Assembly (NCBI GenBank): GCA_947471745.1
Contig: CANJKZ010000111.1
Span: forward strand, 1-64,000
DNA from: Closterium sp. Naga37s-1
Taxonomy: Eukaryota; Streptophyta; Zygnematophyceae; Desmidiales; Closteriaceae
DNA length: 64,000 nt
Reading direction: 5' to 3'
Program-made: the position numbers and the translations under genes
Shown: positions 1 to 10,559 of the stretch, piece by piece
Layout of the letters: every line of letters starts with the position of its first letter
Numbering within the stretch: position 1 is the stretch's first letter
Notes under the pieces: generated by a model
Told to the model about the DNA's origin: nothing
The model's input: only the letters and a program-made list of their open reading frames with translations
Databases searched by the model: none

Positions 1-630
1 CTCCATGACTAAGCCAATACGGCGCTCAGCAATCCCATTTTGCTGAGGGGAGTCCGAAAGCGTGAACGACTGGAGAATGCCCTCCCCACGACAAAAGTCC
101 CGCAAGAGATCGGAGGAGAACTCACCACCTCTGTCAGAGTGCAGACGCAGGACAGGAAGGTCCTGGCCGAACCGCTCGCGTAGCTGGAGACGGACAGTGC
201 GGATCCAATGGATCAAGACAGCAGAGACCTCACCCTTGCTGCGCAAGAGGAAGACCGTGTGTTCGCGTGTAGTCGTCAACAACCAGCAGAAAGTAGCGCT
301 CGTGGCCCTGTCCACTGACGCGGGCTGGGCCCCACACGTCCATGTGGAGAGTCTGCAGGGGAGCAGTCGTCGGGGGAAACGAGGAGGAGTGAGGAGCGCG
401 CGCTGCCGCCCCTCGTCGCAAGGAAGGCAGGGCGGGGCAGGCGCGGGCGGTAAGGAAGGCAGAGACCTGGGGAGACCAGAGACATGGAGACGGGAGTGTA
501 TGCCACGAAGGGCGTGGCAGGGAGGGGTGATCCAGGCGGTGGTGCCACCGAAGAGTCTGGTGCGACGGAGGCGACACGAGCAAGAGGCGACTGACCTGAC
601 CTGACGCAGACACCTGAGCAGACGCAGCTA

Positions 631-2236
631 CACTGAACGAATAATTGTCCACATGTTCATGTTTCAAGACATGAATGGGCATTAGTGGCCATGGTGATTA
701 AGCCTTAATAACTGGACCACATGAGGTTAAAGCCCGAAGGGTTGTACATCTAAACACGCTGCATGTTGGTCATAAACTCGGTTAAACAATCAGCGAATAT
801 AGAAATAGGCAAATACTAGCATAAGGACCGTTTTTTACAATTACAGTCACACATGCAAACCAAGCAGAATCTAGTACTTGGTCCAGCGACCCTTGGCCTT
901 GAGCACAGCCCGCACACGCCTAGGCATGCTGTCGATCAGCTCACTGCACCAAGCCGCAGGGATTTTCTCCCATTCCACTTGTACTCTGTCCCATAGCTCG
1001 AGAATGCCTGCAGGGGGGGCGGGGGTAAGCAAGCAGCTGCTTCTTCAAGTAAACCCACAGATGTTCTATGGGGTTGAGGTCCGGACTAGATGCTGGCCAT
1101 GGGAGCACAGAGTACGGCTGCTCGGCAAAGGTAAGTTTTGACCATCTTGCATGTATGCTTCGGGTCATTGTCATGCTGGAACACAACGGTCTCGGGATCC
1201 AACTCGTAATGCTCAATAGTCTGCTGCAGCTCGTCTTGCAGGATTGAACGGTACAACTCGCCGTTCATTCTTCCCTCTATCTTGCACATGAAACCCCCCG
1301 CCGTTGTATGTCATGCACCCCCAAATCATGATGGAGCCGCCGCCATGTTTGACGGTCTTTTTCACATGGTGCGGCTCCATGTGACAGTCCTCCCTAATCC
1401 AGGCCCAACTACGGCCGTCGCCTACGAAACCTGGCTGATCTTCGTTTCGTCGCTCCACACCACGCGTTTCCAGTCGTCGATCGTCCAGTGCTGATGGTCC
1501 TTGGCCCACTGCCTGCGGTCTTTGACATTTTTCGCGGATAATCTAGGCTTCGACAGCTTTTCTATCGCCCTAACTCTGTGCCCGCTTGAGAGTGTTTCGC
1601 ACGGTGTGCGCCCGTGACACTAATGCCGTGCGTAGAGGATATCATTCCCGCTGCGGCCTCGGCGGATTTCGATTCACCAGACACTATCGACCTTATAACT
1701 ATCCTCGCGATTTGCTCTGGTAACTTGCGCGGCCGACCAGGTTTCGCCGGGGACGGCACTAGCTCGTCGAACGTTTTCGGACCAAGGTGGCGGAGGAGCT
1801 CGTCATGGACGGCAAACTTTGAAAACTCCCAACTCCTGCGCAATTTGGCGGTAACTACGCCCCTCCGCAATTCGCTCCATGATGCGCTTCTGTTTCTCCT
1901 CGCTAAGGCGCTTCATGCTGCGGGGGTGTTAGCGCTACTCGTAGATCGTAGTATCCGCCCTTAATCTCCTATGAACCTAACTAGTCTAGATCTAATAGCG
2001 CACGAAATAAGTCGCGGGACATTTCGGAAATATTTGTCCGTGTGGGGTGTCGAGAGGGAAGAGCTGACTCATTAGAGCAAGAGGTTTTTTTGGGGCTATA
2101 GGTAGCCTATACAAACTCGTAACTGTCAATCGCGAACCCTGTATGCAATATGTTTATTACAAAACTTGTTTAGGCCCCAATTGGGTGCAAGTTATCATAC
2201 ATTTCGAATGCATAAAGACAATAATTTCGTTCAGTG
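631..2236 (-). mobile_element. Tc1/mariner DNA transposon inserted in copia-B (unit a)
   Basis: The ends are inverted repeats of about 20 bp that start CACTGAACGAAAT; the left one lacks one A compared with the other copies. Both are flanked by TA (629-630 and 2237-2238), the target duplication typical of Tc1/mariner. The element is 1606 bp here and 1599 bp in the other units. It carries one transposase gene on the minus strand. It interrupts the copia-B polyprotein region between protease and pre-integrase. Confidence 0.9.
871..1916 (-). pseudogene. Tc1 transposase, frameshifted copy (unit a)
   Basis: This is the same transposase as the intact copy at 16660-17697, but it is broken into several short frames. 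Against that copy it carries eight extra single bases and no missing ones, making it 1046 bp instead of 1038. The extra bases lie mostly in or beside short runs, for example the G run near 1012-1020 and the C run near 1293-1300. The DDE motifs are still recognisable in separate frames. Because the window's first 1.9 kb holds all of these and the rest of unit a reads cleanly, sequencing or consensus error near a contig edge is as likely as real decay. No host function is expected. Confidence 0.85.
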
Positions 2237-3297
2237 TACCTGAGGAGGCTTGGTAGCCAGCGTGTACCGACTCGACCCTGGCCGACGAGTGAACGTAGCC
2301 AGGTGACGCCCCGTCCGTGTGCACGTGCAGATCGACACACGCTGACCCCCAGGAGTGGTGGTAGTGACCATCGCATCCTGAAGGGCAGCTGTACTCACCA
2401 AGTTTGTAGAGAACGAGGGGAGGTGAAGGCCTGACAGTGAGCCGGACGGAACCGCCGAACATGGGAGCACTGTGGAGGAACGGGCAACTACCGGGCCCCC
2501 AGAGGGGTCAGCCAGTCTGACCGGGACAGGTGCAGGGAGAGGAGTGAGAGTGGTGCTGTCACGAAAGAAACAGCGCGAGGCGCCGGAGTCCAACGTGAAG
2601 GTGTGCAAGGCCTCAGCAGGCGCAGTACCAGGGGGAGTACCAGACGCACTAGCATCAAGAGCAGCAGCCGCTTTACCTGGGTCAGGTGGCACACACCGGT
2701 AACAGTCACCCTCAGCACAAAAAGACAAAGCATACATGGCAGAGATAATAGCATCATAGTGTAGGTCAAAGATAGCAACTCCCGACCTAAGCAACTCCGC
2801 CCAACAAGGGCGCTCGACGTCGTCACCAAACTCAGCACGCTAGGCGTCGTCAAGGCGGGCGAAGCAGCGGTGCTCAGTGTGAAGCCTCCCGCATGTCTGG
2901 CCCGCACGGACACCCGTGCGAATGACATACGGGCAGCTCTCACTACCCCCACCCGGCCCACGCTGAACCAACCACTCACAGAGCTGCTTAGGCGACTGGG
3001 TCTCGCTCCGACGTTGCTGTTGCTGTCGCTGTCCACCACCAGGGCCTCCACGCCGAGGTCCAGACCTGCCACCACCAGTCCCACCGCCTCCACTGCCGCC
3101 ACTCCCTCCGCTGCCTCCACTGCCGCCACCAGAGCCCCCACTGCCGCCACCAGTCCCACCGCCGCCACCACCTCCACTGCCTCCACCACCTCCACCGCTG
3201 CCCCCACCACCGCTCCCATTGCCACCTCCACCACCACCGCTGCCTCCTCCACCACCCCGTGTGAGAGAATTGAGGAATGATTGAACTAGAAACGAGG

Positions 3298-5740
3298 TGG
3301 GTACAAGTAGAGAACACAAAAGTGTTGTACCCTCTAAGAACTACCCCACTACAGCCTAAACAGACTATAGTAGATATAAGTTTGACACACCCCCATAGGC
3401 AAAGTGGGGGAGAACAAGAGGTCACAAGACCAGTCAAGAAAGACAAAGCAAGCTCAGGGTGGATCACAAAGTCACCACGCAGTCTGAGCACAAGCAAAGG
3501 GCCGCAAGGCCAGTTCACATGCAGAGTTATATAAAGGAAAGCAAACAATACAGTGAACACAACCTAGCAATATAAGCATGCAGGTATAAGTATATAGAGT
3601 ACAGTACAAGCAGAGTCAAGAAGTCAACAAGTGAGGCACAGTAGGTACAAGGCCTAACACAGTACAGAAACGCTGATGATCACAAGGCTGAAGTGCCTTG
3701 GTGAAAACATCAGCAGTGTTGGCTTGAGAGGCCACGTAAGCAAGACGAAGCTGGCCACGCTGCTGCAACTCTCGAGCAAGAAAGTAGCGCAGAGCAATGT
3801 GCTTCCTTCTGTGCTCCAGTCTGTGCTCCTGACACAAGGCCAGCATGGCCTTGTTGTCGACGTACAGAACTGGAGGAGACCGAGGTGCCCCTCCCAAGTC
3901 GGTCAGAAGGTAGGGGAGCCAGCGAAGCTCCTGTGCAGCCATGGCTCCAGCGTAGATCTCAGCCTCACAACTGGAGCTGAGAACAGAAGAAGAGCGGGTA
4001 GACCGCCAAGAAACAGAGCCGGAGCCAAGACTGAAGGTGTAACCCTGTGACGACCGCTGCGTAGCCAAGTCGTCAACCCAGGAGGCGTCAGCGTGACCAG
4101 TGAGGACAACTCGAGCCCGTCCTCCAAGCACGAGCCCCATGCCCGATGTACTGCACAAGTATCGCAACACCCTCTTTGCAGCATCCCAGTGCACCTTTCG
4201 GTGCCTGCCGGGAGCCATGTAGCGAGCCAGAAGGCTGAGAGGGTATGCGAGGTCAGGTCGTGTGCAGGTCATCAGGTACATGAGGCAGCCCACAAGCTCT
4301 GGATACGGGCCACTCGGCTCTACGGACTCGTCCGAAGGTGGAGCTGAGAGCGAGTGACCGGTAGGCAGAGGAGTGGACTGTGGCGAGGAGTACGTGAAGC
4401 CGAAGCGCTGAAGGACCTGCTGCACCATGTGTGACTGAGTCAAGGTAATGGTGCGCTGTGCTCTGTCCCGGGTGATCCGCAAGCCAAGATAGCTTGTCAG
4501 TTCACCCAGGTCTGTGCACGTGTGTCTCTTCTGCAGCTCGGACTTCACGTGGGCGAGTACCTCAGTGTCAATAGTAGCAAAGACGAGGTCGTCTACGTAC
4601 ACGAGAACGTAGAACGGCGGCAGAGTAGTGTCAGTACGTAGAAACAGAGAAGGGTCAGCAGTGGAAGGAGCAAAACCAAGAGCAGCAAGAGTCGTCCTGA
4701 GTGTGTCGTGCCACTCACGGGGTGCCTGGCGGAGACCGTAGACTGGCCGCCGGAGGCTCCACTGGGTACCAGCAGGAAACGACCCAGTGAAGCCAGGTGG
4801 GCGGCGCAGCCAGATCTCCTCGTGCAGGCTGCCCTGCAGGAAGGCTGTGCTGAAGTCAAGCGAGTGGAGCTCGTAGTCACGCTGAGCAGCAACGTGCAGC
4901 AGTACCCGAAGAGTGGTCATCTTCGGGGTAGGGGAGAAGGTCTGAAAGAAGTCAACTCCCTGTCGCTGACTGAAGCCACATGCAACGTAACGCGCCTTGA
5001 AGGCAGGCGGAGAACCCGGCGGCCGCTTCACCCTGAAGATCCACATGCCACTGACGATGTTCGCCCCAGGTGGGGGAACCTCGTCTACGTAGGTGCCTGT
5101 GGACTTCCAGGAAGCCATCTCTGCATCCATGGCTGCCTGCCACTGAGAGGAGTAGGGACCCTCTATCGCCTCTGCGTAAGAGCGCGGGGTCGGGATGTCT
5201 AGTGCATCCGGGTCTCCCTCAGGGGTCAGCAGCATGGACACGAGATGAGGTACAGAGGCAGCAAAGCACTCAAACTCCTCCTGTCTGTCCTCAAGAACGT
5301 CCGTGCCAAGAGCACACTCACCCCCGACGGACGGAGGACAGACAGACACAGACGCAGACTCAGCAACAAGACTAGCGGCGTAGTCTAGGCGACAGGCGGC
5401 AGCAAAGTCAACAAGCTCAGCAACAAGAGCAGACGCAAAAGAGGACTCAAACAGAGGGTCAGTGACAGCAGTGGCCAGAAAGCGCGTGACAGTAGGACTA
5501 GCAGCACGAAGGGAGTCAGACGCAGGGTCAGGACCGTCAGGAAGAGAGGACGCAGGAGGAGACGGCAGAGGGACACGCTGTGGAGCAGTAGAAGGACGCA
5601 GAGTCATAGAGTGGGTGCCAGGGACAGGAGGAGGACGCGGACGCGAGACACGAACAGCGCGAAGAGAACGGACAGGAGACGTAGAACGAGACACAGGCGA
5701 CACAGGACGCGACTCAGCGACACAGGCGAACGGACAGCTC
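3298..5740 (-). mobile_element. Copia-A, Ty1/copia fossil, RT-RNase H end with LTR (unit a)
   Basis: Minus-strand 3' part of a second copia element. The frame at 3616-5703 holds the reverse transcriptase with YVDDLVFA, then an RNase H region with a CEAEIYAGA segment and YVDNKAM, ending at a C-terminus like that of copia-B. The LTR at 3298-3608 follows. The upstream half (gag, protease, integrase) is absent: the element stops in its linker at the G/C-rich minisatellite. It is a fragment, although the RT-RNase H portion reads open. The LTR also sits directly 5' of copia-B gag, so the two elements share it, as LTR-LTR recombination is known to produce. Confidence 0.88.
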
Positions 5741-6682
5741 CGCCCCCGCCCCCCTCCCCCCCCCTCCCCCCCCCTCCATGGGGACGGGGGGGAGAGGGTG
5801 TGAGGGGGTGGCGGATGTGCCTCAGCAGCAGCAGCTGCCGCCGCGCCTCCTCCTCTCTCTCTCCCTGCCGCACCTTGTGTTGGGAGAGGGGGGGAGCTTG
5901 GAAGTTCAGGGGGGGGCAGGAGGGGATCTGCAGCACCAGCCCCCCCCCGCCCCCCCTTTTTCCTCCATCCTTGGGGGGTGAAGGATTGTGGAGCGGCAGT
6001 GGGGGGGAGGGGATCTGCAGTACCAGCCCCCCCCCCCCGCCCCCCCCCCCCTCCCTTCTCCTACCTCCCCCTGCTGCGGGTGCAGCAAGGGGGGGGGAGG
6101 GGATCTGTAGCACCAGCCCCCCGCCCCCCCCCCCCCCCGTTCTCCTACCTCCCAATGCTGCAGGTGCAGCAGTGGGGGGGAGGGGATCTGCAGCACCAGC
6201 CCCCTCCCGCCCCCCCCCTCGCCCTCCCTTCTCCTACCTCCCCCTGCTGCGGGTGCAGCAGTGGGGGGGAGGGGATCTGCAGCACCAGCCCCCCGCCCCC
6301 CTTCTCCTACCTCCCCCTGCTGCGGGTGCAGCAGTGGGGGGGAGGGGATCTGCAGCACCAGCCCCCCCCCCCCCCCCACCCCCCCTTTTTCCTCCATCCT
6401 TGGGGGGGAGGTGGCGTGGAAGGGGTGGCCGCCGTGAACCACTACAGCCCCACCCTCTGCCCTGCCTCTCCCCTCCCGCGGCTGCTGCTGTGGGGGGGAG
6501 GTGGCGGGGATGGGGGGTGGGGGAGAGGGGGCAGGCCGCCGTGTGAAGATCAGTGCAGGGACTATTGTGGGTGGGGCAGGGGTTGGAGGAAGGAAGGGGG
6601 GAAGGGGGGTGAGATACAAGGGGGCAGCTGATAAGGGGGGTGAGATTAAGGGGGTGGTTCAATTGAGGGTGAGGACTTGGGG
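5741..6682. repeat. G/C-rich minisatellite (unit a)
   Basis: Long C and G runs alternate with a motif containing GGGGATCTGCAGCACCAG, seen about six times between 5916 and 6365 at steps of roughly 75-90 bp. Several copies are separated by TCTCCTACCTCCCC and TGCTGCGGGTGCAGCA, and the last can pair with itself. A block ending in TTTTTCCTCCATCCTTGGGGG flanks the array on both sides (near 5957 and 6388). Pro- and Gly-rich open frames cross it on both strands, but I regard them as products of base composition, not genes. Many G runs could form G-quadruplexes. Confidence 0.85.
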
Positions 6683-6889
6683 GTTGTTAAGAGGGCCGGC
6701 CGGCAGTGAACTGTCACGCTCATGCACGCTCCCCCACCTCCTCTCCTCATCCCTCACTCACCTCCCCCTTTGTAAAGGGGGTTAGTAAGAGGGATGGCCG
6801 GCAGTGAGCTGTCATGCTCATGCACGCTCCCCCACCTCCTCTCCTCATCTCTCTCACTTACCTCCTCCTTCGTTCTTATCTCCTCTCCC

Positions 6890-6963
<74 letters not shown>
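6683..6963. repeat. 98-bp duplication followed by CT microsatellite (unit a)
   Basis: Two similar blocks of about 98 bp start at 6683 and 6781; each contains GCCGGCAGTGA and CATGCACGCTCCCCCACC. They lead into a pure CT run of 71 bp (6893-6963). The Leu-Ser open frames through it are spurious. Confidence 0.93.
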
Positions 6964-6967
<4 letters not shown>

Positions 6968-7264
6968 CCTCCTCCTCACTTACCTCTCTGCCGTCTTCCA
7001 CTGCACCGGGTGTACCCCTTCAAGGGATGTTTTACACAGGTTTTCTCCTGCAGGCAGTTATGGGGGTGTGTCAGAAAATATAATTATATGTTTTGTTATA
7101 TAACTGCCTGTAGGATTTACTGTAGTATAGCTCCTATTGTTTGGTGGTGCACCTTTGTTCATTTTGCTATATGTACCTTGTGTGCTATAGTGAAACCATC
7201 ATTCCTCTCGACATTCTCCTTTCCATCCTCCCTCGACACTCAACTCTCTCGACACTCACTAGCC

Positions 7265-8485
7265 ATGGCTCCTAAGTCTAGCTACTATTCTAACAACATG
7301 ATGGCGTTACTTGGGGTCCCTTCGAGGTAGAAAAAACGCGACAACAACTGCAGCGGTACTACTACTGGCCTGAGCTGTTGACCGACGTGCAGCACCACGT
7401 AGGATCGTGCCCCATGTGTCAGGTGATGAAAATTTCGCGGAAGAAGAAGGCGGGTCAATTACAACCAATTCTGCCACCCGAACGAGTCTGGCAGCAGGTG
7501 ACCATGTATTTTATCACGGAGTTATCAGCGAGGCCCAATGGTAACGACGTGGTCGTGGTCGTTGTTGGGAGGCTGGCGAAAATGGCTCATTTCGCTGCGT
7601 TCAAGAAATCGATCTCGGCCGATGAACTGCTCGCCTGTTCATTGCAGCCATTGTTCGCCTTCACGGCATACCAGCAGCCATCATCACAGACAGGGACACG
7701 AAGTTCACAAGCAACTTCCGGAAGAATCTTTGGGAGCACTTCGGGGCGTTCAGTTTGTCCTACCACCACGAGACCAACTGACACACCGACAGAACGAACC
7801 AGACCATGGGGCAGCAGATTCGCGCCATGTATGACGACCCCAGAACATGGGAGAAGAAGTTGTTGTTGATCAAGTATGCATACAACAACGCCACGTCAAC
7901 AACCACCCATCAGCCGCCGTTTTACGTGAATAATGGGCAAAGCCCTATAGCGCCCATGACGCCGAGTCCGGACAACCCAACACCACGTGAAAAAAAACAG
8001 TTCGCCGATTGTATATGCATTCAAAGGGGCGAATGTCATCGCTAAGAGAATCGCCGATCGCCACCGCCGCCTTGTCGCGTACCAGTCAGGAGTCTACATT
8101 CCGCTCGACACCCAGAACCTACGCCTGCCCGTCGTGCCAAAACTTCGACCTCGCTACTGTGGCCCGTTCCATATGAGCCACATGCTTACGCCGCAACGCC
8201 CATCTCACCGACTGGTACATCAGTCCATCATTCTACGCCAGTCTCCTTCGCCTCTACATCCTGACCATAAGCCAACTACTACGACAAAGACCACCCGCGA
8301 TGGCGCGTCCTGCATCGGAGCCCATCATTAAAACTTCGAGTCATCGGATTCGTCACCCCCATGGATCTTGAAGGATCGAATTCCTCGTCCGCTGGGAAGA
8401 TGGCACCTCAACCGAAGACAGCTGGGTGCCCCTAGGCAGCATAAAAAATCACCCTGTCCTCCAAGTGTACATGCGAAGCTGGTGA
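7265..8485 (+). mobile_element. Ty3/gypsy chromovirus fossil, integrase to chromodomain (unit a)
   Basis: Plus-strand remnant. A short ATG frame at 7265-7330 may be the start of its gag. From about 7328 it resembles a gypsy integrase: a zinc-finger part with a CPMC pair, then WQQVTMYFITEL and an integrase core, then a connection region, ending in a chromodomain-like stretch with EFLVRWEDGT and DSWVPL near 8378-8450. Gag, protease and RT are missing apart from the possible gag start. The element is broken, with a large internal loss and several other breaks. The preceding 300 bp (6964-7264) may be its leader, but I found no LTR pair. Confidence 0.8.
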
Positions 8486-8945
8486 TTTTGCGATATGCAC
8501 GCACTCGTATAGCGGAGGGGCTTCTTGGGGAGGTGGGTAGCGTAAGGATTTTCCCAACATTCTTTATTGCGCACATTAGCAACGCGTACAAGACCAATCG
8601 TTTCTTTGCCCGTTACTGCTAACGGTGTTCGCCACATTCGCGCGTCACTTTTGCCAAACCTCGCACTGTTGGACCTACGCTTTGGGACTACCCCGAACCT
8701 CGCCGCCAGCATGACACTAGCTAGCTCGCACGCACCTGGCTACCGTTGACTTTTTTTGCTATAAATGTTAGCTCACATGTTTGCCCACATTTGTACTCAT
8801 TTGATTCATTAGTGCAAAATCTTCACTAGCTCTTTCAACTGCACCCGTAACAAATATCGAGTTAAACACCTACCTCACGGACAGCCTCCTACAGATATAT
8901 CGAATCGAATACGTCAATGTATTACACTTGGTAGCGTCGGTAGCG
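8486..8945. other. Intergenic, no gene recognised (unit a)
   Basis: Short frames exist on both strands, but none has a recognisable domain. The sequence is less GC-rich than the copia parts and has short A/T runs. A TTGACT (W-box type) lies at 8746-8751. Confidence 0.5.
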
Positions 8946-9186
8946 CTCGGTAGCACTACCGTTCTGCTAGATGATGCTACCGAGTGAGTCAGCATGCTGA
9001 CCGCGGGCAGAAAAAAACTAAAACCCATTCGGACTCCATGCCGTTCGGGAGCCTCAACCCTAAAATTTTAGGATCGAACCTCAACCTGAATGGCATGCCT
9101 TCCGAGTGGGTTTTATTTTTTTCCTTGCCCGCTGACTCATTGCACTGCGTGCTCATTGCACTGCGTGCTGACGCACGCAGTGCAAT
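8946..9186. repeat. Cluster of three inverted repeats, foldback/MITE-like (unit a)
   Basis: Three stems follow one another. First, CTCGGTAGCA (8946-8955) pairs perfectly with 8975-8984. Second, a long imperfect foldback spans 8985-9139, with arms starting TGAGTCAGC and ending GCTGACTCA; its inner arms share GCGGGCA and AAAACCCA-type sequence around a CCTAAAATTTTAGG core. Third, ATTGCACTGCGTGC (9155-9168) pairs perfectly over 14 bp with 9173-9186 across a TGAC loop, and part of it is duplicated just upstream. No coding frame is involved. It could be a MITE, a foldback element or a hairpin-RNA source. Confidence 0.75.
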
Positions 9187-10559
9187 ATATTTGCCAATGC
9201 GAGACGTCTAAACCCTGGCGCACGAGATGTCAGCGGCGGTGGTGATCTCAAGGGTGCGTGCAGTCCACGTCTGGATGAATTGTCACGTGCGCCTCCAACT
9301 GATGACCATTGATTCCTCTGTCCAATCCATTGTGGAAGAAGATGGGCCATGTTGTTGCTCTGAATATGTTACAGCCAATGCGCGCAGCCGATCGGGGTTT
9401 CCAGCCAACCAGATCTAACGTGAAGCGAGGCATCTATCAGAATGGGATTGTGCGAGCTGACTAGACTGATGCCCTGGGCACAATAAAAGTCGGCAGCTCT
9501 CAGGTGGACGTTCGAGAATGACGAATCTGTTGCATGTGAGATGCATGTGAGACCTAGCTCGGTCAGTTTGATATGATCGCTTCAAAATCTTCATCCTACG
9601 TCAACTCCAGTCCACTCCATTCCACCCCAGGGAATCCCTCTCAAACCAGCCTTACCATCATGTCCCCGTTGCCCTAAGGCGTAGGGAGGGCGTGAAAACT
9701 TCATGCGAAAAAGCAGAACAATCGTAAATGAGGATGGGTCTAATGAGACTTGGTACGATCAGGAACGCTATTTTGAAGATTTAGAATGGTTGGGTAGGGT
9801 AATATTGGTTCAAGAACGTAATATCGGGTCAAAAACGTAATTTCGAGGAAAAAACGGTATATCGGCTTCCATTCCCTAGCCCTCCAAGGGTTAGGTTTAG
9901 CTCTTCAGCCTCATGTGTAGCACATGCTTTTTAGAAATTTCTGTGCAAAACTCGGCACGCGTAGTACGCGAAGATGTTCAAAACTGTTGGGTATCCTGGT
10001 CGGTCACCTTTGGAGCCTCCTCGACCCCGAGGAAATCTTGAGGTTGGTTTTTTATGGGAGGGGGGTGGAGGGGGAGTTTTTACGGATGCCGTAAGTGTCG
10101 CGTTCTACACCCCGCACTTCATCCTTTATCGCAGTCCGCACCCATTTCAGTCATTTCAGGTTTACTGTCTGGACCACTGGCTGAGCATGGGGGTACCGTT
10201 TACATTATAGTTACGAAAATGTTACTCATAACGATAGTAGTTTACTCCAGGGCACGAGGTAGACACTTCCGAAGTGTCTGTAGCTGACTTCGCTCCAAAG
10301 CCGATCAGGAGTTTCACGATGTTGATCACGATGAAGAAAAAAGCTGGTGATGTCATATCATCTTGTCGGGTCGTTCTAATGCGCTCTCAGGACGTGACGT
10401 CCGGAGTCCCAGAACTTTAGGCGGCTCTTAACAGGAACGGCGGGTCAACTAGCCTCTTGGCTTACTGAAAACTTTAGAGATATCTTACTCGTGACCATTT
10501 CACGACATGCGCGTAACCTCGTGACACCTCGACCTTCTTATCGAAGTTCCAGGTGAAGA
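9187..10559. other. Upstream region of the WRKY gene, no other gene recognised (unit a)
   Basis: About 1.4 kb without a convincing coding region. Frames of 61-78 codons occur but match no family I know. It contains W-box-type GGTCAA at 9827-9832 and 10443-10448, a palindromic GACGTGACGTCC at 10391-10402 (bZIP-type core), and a small hairpin AGACACTTCCGAAGTGTCT near 10261. The region is conserved in all units and is the likely promoter of the WRKY gene. Confidence 0.5.
10443..10448 (-). promoter_or_regulatory. W-box upstream of WRKY gene (unit a)
   Basis: GGTCAA on the plus strand is TTGACC on the minus strand, a W-box, 112 bp before the WRKY start codon. A second copy is at 9827-9832. Plant WRKY genes are often controlled by WRKY proteins through such sites; auto- or cross-regulation here is inference. 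Confidence 0.4.

Larger units (their letters stand above)
1..3608 (-). mobile_element. Copia-B, Ty1/copia LTR retrotransposon fossil, 5' part (unit a, cut by window start)
   Basis: Minus-strand Ty1/copia element. In element order it shows an LTR (3298-3608, shared with copia-A), a gag part with a long Gly-rich run and a Cys/His knuckle (about 2840-3297), a protease with a DSGASRCFF active-site motif (2239-2794), and then the pre-integrase and integrase region (628 down to 1), which continues out of the window. The Tc1 element at 631-2236 is inserted between protease and integrase. The element is broken, with the Tc1 insertion and several other breaks. Its divergence from copia-A and its presence in every unit show it is older than the array. 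Confidence 0.85.

Noticed and set aside
841-870. TTACAGTCACACATGC as a possible Tc1 end, since many Tc1 ends start CAGT
   Set aside because: No inverse match exists on the other side; the CACTGAACGAAAT repeats with TA on both flanks fit much better.
2870-3280. Plus-strand Thr/Ala/Pro-rich frame opposite the copia gag
   Set aside because: Mirror of the Gly-rich gag coding on the other strand.
5604-6662. Long Pro- and Gly-rich open frames on both strands across the G/C repeat
   Set aside because: They follow the base composition of the minisatellite, change frame with run length between units, and have no domain.
6794-7330. Frame with a long Leu-Ser run
   Set aside because: It is a translation of the CT microsatellite; the run length changes between units.
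9153-9433. Overlapping 61-65 codon frames on the minus strand
   Set aside because: No family recognised, no splice or start context, and partly within the hairpin cluster.
9974-10287. Frames of 77-78 codons upstream of the WRKY gene
   Set aside because: They overlap each other in different frames and show no domain; more likely promoter or leader sequence.
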